Assembly: GCF_900101345.1 (NCBI RefSeq)
Contig: NZ_FMUX01000027.1
Coordinates: 1-64,000 of the forward strand
Direction: 5' to 3'
DNA from: Desulfoluna spongiiphila
Lineage (GTDB): Bacteria; Desulfobacterota; Desulfobacteria; Desulfobacterales; Desulfolunaceae
Length of the DNA stretch: 64,000 nt
Below the pieces are notes generated by a model. That model did no database searches and was not told the origin of the DNA. It saw only the letters and a list, made by a program, of their open reading frames with translations. The position numbers and the translations under genes are program-made. Position 1 is the stretch's first letter. Each line of letters begins with the position of its first letter. Below are positions 48,932 through 56,900 of this stretch, one piece after another.

Positions 48932-49822
48932 CTAATAAAAATCAAAAAAGATACCCAACGTCAGGTAGGATTCGTCGTAATCCAGGGCGAACTCGCCTAA
49001 AATGGCCCTTCCGGTATAAGCATCCAGGCCTATCCGCAGATTCGAGCTGTTCTGATCCCTTGTCACGTGAAAACCGGCCTGCAAGCTTACCCCGGGCTCC
49101 CAGCTGGTTTCGTCGAAGGCCCGCACATGGGCGGCAGCATAAAAGGCCGTGGAGTTGTTCCACAGGTCGTGCGGTCCCTGATACTGGAGACCGCCTTCGG
49201 CCGCCCATCGCTTCTGACGGTCGTCATTGCCCAGGGACCAGGCCCAGCTGGGTTCGACATAGATAAAGAGCTCCTGATTCAGGTAAATGCCCATGCCGAA
49301 GGCCAGGTCATCGCGGGTGTAGCCGATGCGCTGCCGACCGGTTTCCTCGATATATTCGTCACCTAAATGGGCTGAAATGTGACGGTAACCCACCCTTGCC
49401 ACCACCTTATCGCTCCAGTCCCAGACACCAAAGATCCCGTAACGACCGTCCCAGCCAATGTTGTCCAGGTTGTTGCCCGGATCGAACTGGGTGAAGAGGC
49501 AGCCTTCGACGTCCAGGGCAAATTCGTTTTTGCCTTCCTTTGTGGGGCTGACTTTGAACAGTGTGTAGCGTGTCCCCAGATCACACATGATGCGGCCGGA
49601 TGAGGTTTCCGGAATGTCGCTGTCTGTAACGGATACGCCCAACTGCATTTGTGGCCGTCGCGGATCGGCCAGGTAGTCCGGGTAGGGCTGATCGTTCGGG
49701 TCCAGTTCCAGCACCCAGCCAGACCCCAGGTTGAAGGTGGTATCGGCCCGTTCTTCGCTTTGGGCTGCGGCCCATTCAAAACATAAGAGAACGGTGAGCA
49801 CCGTCGCCATGAGTATTCTCAT
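48932..49822 (-). CDS. DUF1207-like outer-membrane beta-barrel protein
   Basis: 296 residues from ATG 49822 with a strong AAGGAGG site; a longer frame exists but lacks a signal start. Signal peptide MRILMATVLTVLLCFEWAAAQ. The mature chain is rich in alternating aromatic/polar strands (YGIFGVWDWSDKVVARVGYRHIS, FGMGIYLNQELFIYVEPSWAW, YLTLGIFFDFY) and ends in Phe-Tyr, as outer-membrane barrels do. The stretch PYPDYLADPRRPQMQLG is characteristic of DUF1207. Function unknown; monocistronic. Confidence 0.82.
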   Translation of the reverse strand: MRILMATVLTVLLCFEWAAAQSEERADTTFNLGSGWVLELDPNDQPYPDYLADPRRPQMQLGVSVTDSDIPETSSGRIMCDLGTRYTLFKVSPTKEGKNEFALDVEGCLFTQFDPGNNLDNIGWDGRYGIFGVWDWSDKVVARVGYRHISAHLGDEYIEETGRQRIGYTRDDLAFGMGIYLNQELFIYVEPSWAWSLGNDDRQKRWAAEGGLQYQGPHDLWNNSTAFYAAAHVRAFDETSWEPGVSLQAGFHVTRDQNSSNLRIGLDAYTGRAILGEFALDYDESYLTLGIFFDFY

Positions 49823-50247
49823 TTTAACCTCCTTAGTACAAACCAAAGGTTTACTTGTGCGGATGAAGTCGAGCCTCTATCCGAAGGGTGAGAAAATCGA
49901 ACAGAGAACAGTGAATTTCGGTTTGACTCTGTGATATCTCTTGATTAATTTACAGTAACCATCAGTGATAACCAGTTGGTCTGGATTGGTGGGGGCTGAA
50001 TCAGCCGATAGACTAAGAAACTCCAATAAATAGGAATAATTCGTGAATCCTGTTTGTTGGACTTTTCAAACGTTTGACCCCCGGCAGGGCCGCCGGAGGC
50101 AACTGCAAGCTGCATAGGTGCGTTTTTTTAATGAAATATCCGGGCTATGCGCATGCAACGTATTGTATTGATGCGGATCCGGTGATGTTTAGCTGCTGAT
50201 TACACGTATGGATGTCTTCATGCTCAAGAAAGGGGCGGTGAGCAACC
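49823..50247. other. Intergenic region, no gene
   Basis: Upstream region for two divergent genes. It includes a fragment CCCCGGCAGGGCCGCCGGAGGCAA at 50079-50102 related to the family C tail, and AT-rich stretches at 49930-50060 that may hold promoters. No clear -35/-10 or hairpin terminator assigned. Confidence 0.4.
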
Positions 50248-50520
50248 ATGGAATCCTTCCTGATCCTTCTGATCATTTTCGCACCACTTGTTCTTACCAT
50301 TTCGCTGACGGCTCAACTCAGTCTTCATTCCCACTGGCTCTATGCCCTCGTGCCTGGACTCCACGCCGTATCCATAGGCTGGTTCACCTGGGGTATTGCA
50401 ACAGAGCGCTCAAATACCGGGGACGCCACTCCCGGCGTGTTTTTCGCTTATCTGGTGGTGTACCTGATCATCCATGTGGTTTTTAACCTGGCGGCAGTGC
50501 TTTGTTTTGCGTTTGGCTGA
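50248..50520 (+). CDS. Small membrane protein, 90 residues
   Basis: Three hydrophobic helices: SFLILLIIFAPLVLTISLTA, WLYALVPGLHAVSIGWFTWGI and FFAYLVVYLIIHVVFNLAAVLCFAFG. A GGGG/GGTGAG tract precedes ATG 50248. No motif recognised. Convergent with the small ORF and LysM gene on the other strand. Confidence 0.6.
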   Translation: MESFLILLIIFAPLVLTISLTAQLSLHSHWLYALVPGLHAVSIGWFTWGIATERSNTGDATPGVFFAYLVVYLIIHVVFNLAAVLCFAFG

Positions 50521-50536
50521 ACGACAGGGGGACGGG

Positions 50537-50704
50537 TTATCGTGCATCAATGATTCTCGGGATGTCCCCGACCCATTTATCGATGGACGCGATGCCGTTC
50601 CATTTTTCCACGGCCGAATAGTCGGTGGGGCCTGGAAGTGGAATGCATACTCCGTGCTGGTTGTGTTGAAGGCTTTGTCGAGCCTGTTGCTGCCCGGAAC
50701 GCAT
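50537..50704 (-). CDS. Small ORF of 55 residues after LysM gene
   Basis: Starts 8 nt after the LysM gene stop on the same strand. The product MRSGQQQARQSLQHNQHG ... LPGPTDYSAVEKWNGIASIDKWVGDIPRIIDAR has coding-like character (Trp, acidic helices, end DIPRIIDAR). It may be a real small partner protein or a remnant of a larger one. No strong ribosome site beyond AAAGG directly before ATG, so translation may be by reinitiation after the upstream gene. Confidence 0.4.
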   Translation of the reverse strand: MRSGQQQARQSLQHNQHGVCIPLPGPTDYSAVEKWNGIASIDKWVGDIPRIIDAR

Positions 50705-50711
50705 CCTTTAG

Positions 50712-52031
50712 TCAGGTGAACGCCCCTGGCTCCAAGGCTTTTGTAACGTCATAACGCAACTGGTCCTCGGGCAGGCTATCAAAGATAACGACAGCGTCCT
50801 TGGTGTCTCCCGAGTTGTGGGTGAGAGTGTATTTTTTCTTCTTCGGAGGACATGGAAACACGAGCCGGACCCAGTTTTCTTCGGCCTCCTGGAGGTCACT
50901 CATGGGCAGGGTGTATTTCCAGGTATCGTCATCGCTGGTCAAGGTGACGGTGTCGTTTTTGACTTCCGGGTCGTCGAGGTCGATTTTGTACAGGTAGGTC
51001 AGGTCGAATCCGGTTTTTTTGACCCGGATGGTGTGCTCTGTGTTGGTGGGAAGATCGGAGATGGCAAGGGGCGTGGGGACGAAGACAATCCCCGGGGATT
51101 CGTCGCCCGTGAAGCGAAGGTCCCGGCCGTCAGGCGATTTTGTTTTGCAGCCCACGTCGTGGGTCATGCGCGCCAGGACCTTTTCCCTGTCGTGGGTTCC
51201 CCAGTTGAAAAATGCGAGATCCCGGAATGTCGTGTTGTTGTCTTTGGCAATGGAGGAGAGTGTTTCCCCTTCTGAGACCTTATGCTCATTAATCTGAGCA
51301 ATGTAGCGCATGCTTTGCCTGTTTTTGATACTTCGGCGGTGGTGAACCCTTGTTGCCTTGCCGGGAGACTCTTCTTCCGAGCCGGTGGGGGTGTTCCCCA
51401 TGGCAACATAGGCAAAGGTATTATCGAGGGTGGCGCCGAACAGTCCGGGCCCGTCAAGCTCAAACCCGCTGGTTCGCCCCTTGACGTTTTCAATGACCAC
51501 CCTGCCGTCGTTTGCCGAGATCAGCTCTTTGTACCGGTCATCGGTGAGGGTGACTTTCAACATCACACCGGGGATGTAATCGTCGGGCTGGTCCTCGACG
51601 ATTTTATACGTAATGGTCGAACTCCCGAAGTCGGGGAGCAAACTTCCCATGCTGAAGTTTTTTGCGATCGCCTCTGTCGGAGTATGGTTGGCGGACATCC
51701 CATGTGCCGTGTCTGTCACAGCTCTTAATTCAACGGCAATGTCGCGTGTTACGACCAGTTCGGCAGCCTTTTTGCGAAGCATTATGTCCGAAGAGGTCCA
51801 GGCCGATCCGTGATGATGTTTCGCGACAAAACTCTGCAGGTCGTGGGTGTCCCCTGTGCAGCTTATGGACGTTTCGATAAGCTCTTCCGCCTCACGTACC
51901 GTTGAATACCGGATGGTTTCGGCTCCTGGGTCGGCTGTTCCATCACTCGCCAGGACATGAAAGTCGTACACGCCGTCGGTAAGTATTAAGTCACATGCCT
52001 CCTGAGTCGTTTCCAGATCCACAGTGTCCAT
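50712..52031 (-). CDS. LysM domain protein, unknown function
   Basis: 439 residues without a signal peptide. A LysM motif lies at about 250-295 (NEHKVSEGETLSSIAKDNN, then TTFRDLAFFNWGT). After it comes a segment HDVGCKTKSPDGRDLRFTGD and ESPGIVFVPTPL, and a C-terminal beta-rich domain with LVFPCPPKKKKYTL. The N-terminal 230 residues are an unrecognised mixed domain. Cytoplasmic LysM proteins of this kind sometimes accompany type VI or other secreted toxins; that link is only suggested. Followed at 8 nt by a small ORF. Confidence 0.65.
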   Translation of the reverse strand: MDTVDLETTQEACDLILTDGVYDFHVLASDGTADPGAETIRYSTVREAEELIETSISCTGDTHDLQSFVAKHHHGSAWTSSDIMLRKKAAELVVTRDIAVELRAVTDTAHGMSANHTPTEAIAKNFSMGSLLPDFGSSTITYKIVEDQPDDYIPGVMLKVTLTDDRYKELISANDGRVVIENVKGRTSGFELDGPGLFGATLDNTFAYVAMGNTPTGSEEESPGKATRVHHRRSIKNRQSMRYIAQINEHKVSEGETLSSIAKDNNTTFRDLAFFNWGTHDREKVLARMTHDVGCKTKSPDGRDLRFTGDESPGIVFVPTPLAISDLPTNTEHTIRVKKTGFDLTYLYKIDLDDPEVKNDTVTLTSDDDTWKYTLPMSDLQEAEENWVRLVFPCPPKKKKYTLTHNSGDTKDAVVIFDSLPEDQLRYDVTKALEPGAFT

Positions 52032-52795
52032 GTCTCAACCGTATCCTTTGTTTACAGGTAACTTTTATTTGAAATACCGGGGTTGCCGTGTACATTAATC
52101 GCTGATCGTTATGGCAATGTGCCTCACCAGAAGTATATCTGCGAGATATGGGCTTAAAATAATATTGGAACCACACTGAATATAGCTTTTTTCTCTAAGT
52201 ATTTCGAATAGACCATTCAATGGTTTCTTGTCAAGAAACGGTAAAAGATAAAAATATTATTCCCGCAAATTTCATCTCTTCTCAATATTCCAAAAAATCG
52301 GCAACAACTATTCTCCAAGCAACAAGTCAGAGCTGTTTGTTGGGTGGTGAAATGCGAGTCAGTCGTATTCTTGTTGCTTTGCGGCGACACAGTTCTGTCT
52401 TGTCTAACTTAGTCGGCTTCGCATTTTCCTCTGTGTCTGGCTGGCTTCCCCCTTAATTTGATGTGACATGTCTTTGCCTGAACCCAATCAATCATGGGCT
52501 GTCAGGATGAATGGCTTTTTGTATGGGGCGTTTTAATCACGATAATTCATGCGCTTGGTTTTTTTTAAAACTGATTATTTTTCTTGAAAGTTAATAATAA
52601 GCTGTGTATTAAACACTACTGTTAGTGTTTCGCTATATTGCTGGTCGCAAAAGTAAAGACGTTTTTGGTGCGTGCTCTTCTAAGTAAAATTTTTTCGACA
52701 GGCGAGCGTCAAGCTTGTCATGCTTCTTTGTAGTATATCTAAATATAGAATTTTAACTCCGGGCTGAGTTCTACGCCGGCTGTGGCGGATGCTTG
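52032..52795. other. AT-rich intergenic region with long inverted repeat
   Basis: About 760 bp, more AT-rich than its surroundings. AAGCAACAAG (52317-52326) and its exact complement CTTGTTGCTT (52370-52379) flank 43 bp. A 78-codon frame at 52220 covers this repeat, lacks a ribosome site and is probably not coding. Promoters for the LysM and transglutaminase genes should lie at the two ends. Transfer or decay of an older element could explain the composition. Confidence 0.4.
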
Positions 52796-53677
52796 ATGAA
52801 ATCAAAATTTATTATTTCTGTTATTCTGGTATGTGCTGTGGCTTTGTCGTTGTGTTTTCGCATGAAAGATTCCCAGGACCAGGCATCTGTTGATGTGGAG
52901 AAACTGCTTAAATATTCGTGGAGCGTTCGCAACACGACAAACAGAACCATTCATGATGCTGTGTTGAGGATTTATTCTCCTGTTGCAGAGACATCCAATC
53001 AGGTGTGCACGGAACTTACCGCATCGCATTCTTTTGAGAGATTTTCCGATGATGACGGTAACCAGATTCTTACTTTCCGGATTCCCGCAATAACCCCCTT
53101 CTCAGACGAAATCATTCGTGTCAAAGCAAAGCTGGTGCTGCGTGAACAGCCGGTAAAGGAATCCCTTGGTTCCGATCATGATGACTACACGGCTGCGACA
53201 AAGTACATAGAATCGGGCCATCCGTTGCTGATCGAAAAAGCGGAAGAGCTGAAAGGGAATAACAGCCGGGAAACCGCAGAGAAAATTCACCGATGGATTG
53301 TCGATAACCTCCACTATTCTGGATATCTCAAGAATGAGAGGGGCGCGCTGTATGCGCTACAAAAACGGACCGGAGATTGTACGGAGTACATGGATCTTTT
53401 CGTTGCCCTGTGCCGAGCAGTCAACATTCCAGCACGTTGCGTCGCCGGGTATGTTGCAGAGGGGGACCGTGTTGTGGGCCCCTCTGAGTACCATAATTGG
53501 GCCCAATTTTACGATGGTCGGTCCTGGCAGATTGCTGATCCTCAACGGGGGAAATTTTTGACGGAACGGTCGGATTACATTGCCATGAGGGTTTACGGAA
53601 AACACGGGGAAAGCCCGGGGAGCTTCGAACGATTTGATATTTCGGACAGCAATTTAAAAGTCAAAATGAATCACTGA
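52796..53677 (+). CDS. Exported transglutaminase-like protease
   Basis: 293 residues from ATG 52796 (a TTG codon directly precedes it). N-terminal signal or anchor (SKFIISVILVCAVALSLCF). A beta-sandwich-like region to about 120 is followed by a transglutaminase core: HRWIVDNLHYSGY, then the triad Cys in KRTGDCTEYMDLFVALCRA, His in EYHNWAQFYDGRSW and Asp in QIADPQRG. The triad is complete, so the enzyme should be active as a peptidase or cross-linker in the periplasm. It lies 280 bp before the giant surface protein on the same strand and could process or cross-link it; this is inference. Confidence 0.85.
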   Translation: MKSKFIISVILVCAVALSLCFRMKDSQDQASVDVEKLLKYSWSVRNTTNRTIHDAVLRIYSPVAETSNQVCTELTASHSFERFSDDDGNQILTFRIPAITPFSDEIIRVKAKLVLREQPVKESLGSDHDDYTAATKYIESGHPLLIEKAEELKGNNSRETAEKIHRWIVDNLHYSGYLKNERGALYALQKRTGDCTEYMDLFVALCRAVNIPARCVAGYVAEGDRVVGPSEYHNWAQFYDGRSWQIADPQRGKFLTERSDYIAMRVYGKHGESPGSFERFDISDSNLKVKMNH

Positions 53678-53956
53678 TGCATATATCGTCAATCCACAAT
53701 TAAACGAGCATGCCCGCTGATTGAATCGTGCCTTGCGCTTTTTAACCAATCCGGATGGGTTTTCGCTCTGGCTTTGACAATCGCGATTTGGAGCGCATCA
53801 TGATTTCGTGGGAGCGGACGTGCACGTCTGTCGTTCATCTTAAGGGGCTATAGACGGGTTCTGCACAGTGCGTTTTGGTTGAAGTGAAACGCTGTTGAGG
53901 AATAATAACGGAATTGTATTGCCAATGACGGATGCAAAGATCGGTCAGGAGACAGC

Positions 53957-56900
53957 ATGGGTTATCGATACTGTTGGATGATGAAATGGCTGGTGGGTTT
54001 TCTCTTATTAAACTCTCTGTGTTTTGCTTCAGGGGTGGCATGGTCTGCGGAAACCCTGTGCGCAGAGGTGAAGATCGAAATCAGGCAGGAAGTCACCCTT
54101 GAACGGCAGGCTTTTGATGCCCACATGAGAATCAACAACGGCTTGACAAGCATTGCCTTAGAGGATGTAGCGATAACCGTTCGATTTATAGATGAAGAGG
54201 GCACGGCAGTTCTGGCGAGTTCTGATCCGGATGACAAGGACGCCTCTTTTTTTATCCGAGTGGATACCAAGGACAACATCGAGAATATCTCCGGCTCCGG
54301 AGTCGTAAAGCCTGCGTCATCAGCTGATATCCATTGGCTGATCATTCCTTCACCCGGGGCATCCAACGGGCTCGAGGCGGGCAAATTGTACTATGTCGGT
54401 GCCACCCTTACCTATACCCTCGGCGGTGAGGAGAATAAGACGGAGGTTAATCCCGACTATATTTTCGTTAAGCCCATGCCTGACCTCGTGCTGGACTACT
54501 TTTTAACCAAAAACGTTATAGGCGATGATCCCTTGACGGATGAGGTTGAGGGTATTGAGCCCTTTACCCTTGGTGTCCGAGTTAAAAACACCGGCAAAGG
54601 GACGGCCCGGAAACTGAAAATCGAATCGGCACAGCCCAAAATTGTGGAAAACGAGCAGGGATTGTTGGTCGGCTTTGTTATTGAAGGATGCGAGGTGGAC
54701 AATAAACCCAAGGAACCCACCTTGCTCGCTGATTTTGGGGATATTCCTTCCAGCACATCCAAAATCGCCCGTTGGATCATGACCTGCAGCCTGTCCGGTC
54801 GGTTTACGGAGTTTACTGCCGATTTTTCTCATTCCGATGAGCTTGGTGGCGAAATGACGTCGCTGATCGAGTCTGTAAATACGCATTTCCTCGTGCGCGA
54901 TGTGATTGCCGACCTTCCGGGGCGGGATGCCGTCTGTGACTTCCTCGCCGTTGATGAGGCAGCAAGTAACATGACCGTTTTTGAGTCCGATGGTACGGAC
55001 ACGGTTGTGACCGATCAGTCTGAGACATCTTCTTTTCAGTCCAATGGGGCTGTCCATATTCCATTGACGGCTGGCTTTGTCTATGCCCGTTTCAACGATC
55101 CTTTCAACGGCACGAAGCAGATGAAGCGAGCCGTCAGGTCAGATGGCAAACAGATACGGGAAGAAAACGTCTGGTTCAGCAAAGAAAAAGACGCCGAAAA
55201 GAAATGGGTCTATTCTCTGAATATTTTTGATGTGAACACAACCGGCACGTATACCTTGTATTTTGACGAGATAAACGGAACACCCAAGCCGCCTGTTATT
55301 CAATTTGTTTCTGACAGGACAGGCGTCGAGATGACGAATCTCTCGTTTGTTGTGCAGTCGTCTGACCCCAATGGAACCATACCGACCTTAACTGGAAAGA
55401 ACCTCCCCGTGGGGGCTGTGTTTACGGATCGAGGTGATGGAGAAGGCTCCTTTGAATGGACCCCTGCCGTAGGACAGGCAGGCAGCTACGGGCTTACCTT
55501 CATCGCTTCAGATGGTGAATTGACAGCTTCCAAGAGCTGCACCCTCGTCATCCGTACCAAAGATGACACGGACGGGGACCAGATGGCAGATCTCTGGGAG
55601 ATGACATATTTTGGTAACCTTGACCGGGATGGTCTCGGAGATTCAGACGGCGACGGAATTTCAGACTTGGATGAGTTCCTGCTGGGGGCTGATCCAACGA
55701 GCGTAGACAACGTTCCCGGGGTTCCCATGATACTTTCTCCCTGCGAAGGGGAGGAGGTGACGTCCTGCCGTCCTGTCTTTACCCTTAAGAACAGCATCCC
55801 GTTTGACGGCAAAAAGACGACCTATGAATTTGAGATATATTCCGACCAGGGTTTCAATGAGCTTGTTGCGGTTTCAGGTGTTGTGGATGAGGGGGATGGG
55901 CAGACTGTTTGGGCACCCGACGCAGATCTTATGGACAACCATGAATACAACGTCCGGGTACGTGCAACAAACGGTGCCGGGTACAGCCTCTGGAATCATG
56001 GGCGTTTTTTTGTAAATACGGAAAACGATGCACCGGATGCCTTCTTTCTTTCGGCTCCTGCCGACGGTGGCAAGGTCAATTCACTCAATCCTGCTCTTGA
56101 AATTACCAATCCCAAGGATAAGGACCGGGATCTTCTCTTCTGTAAATTCGATGTCTATTCCGATGCAGGGATGACGGATCAGATTGCTTTCTCAGGAAGT
56201 GTCCCGCTGGGAGCACTTGGGGCAACATCCTGGACAGTGCCTGGAGGTACCAATTCCCTGGAAGATGGGGAAACCTATTACTGGAACGCTGTCGCAGAAG
56301 ATGCCCATGGTCTTGTGACTGAAACCACGGCGTCATCGTTTACCGTAGACCTCTCAGGAGCTGTTCCGAAACACCCCGCCGGGTTGTTGCCTGAAGCCGG
56401 AACCGAACTGGCGGCCGAAGAGGTGACCCTTTCTGTTAGGGATACCGGCGAGAGCGATACGGTGGTGTACCATTTTGAAGTCGATTGCGTGGACACCTTT
56501 GACTCTCCGGATAAAATTACCTCGCAGCCGGTCATTCCCGGAAGTGATGCCGCAAAGTGGCACGTGGACGGCCTGAAAGATGACAGCCTTTACTACTGGC
56601 GTTGCAAAGCAGTCGACGGTGAGTTTGAGAGCCGGTGGGCTTTAAGCCGTTTTTTTGTTTCTCTATATAATGGTGCGCCTGATGTCCCTGTTTTGAAAAA
56701 TCCTGGCGGACAGGCATGGGTAAGAAAAACACGGCCGACTTTCTCGGCGCACCCTTCAACGGACCCCGAAGCTGATGCGGTTACATATCAGTTCGAGATA
56801 TTTTCAGATGAAGCCATGGAAACGCTCGTTTCAGATGGGGTTTCTCAAGGGACAGAGTGGAAAGTCGCTGACGAGTTATCAGACAACACACGGTATTATG

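Noticed and set aside
52220..52456. 78-codon frame in the AT-rich gap
   Set aside because: No ribosome site, product lacks gene-like composition, overlaps a long inverted repeat.
53928..53950. GACGGATGCAAAG reminiscent of the c-di-GMP (GEMM) riboswitch core
   Set aside because: The upstream CAAA-C and GAAA tetraloop parts of the motif are missing.
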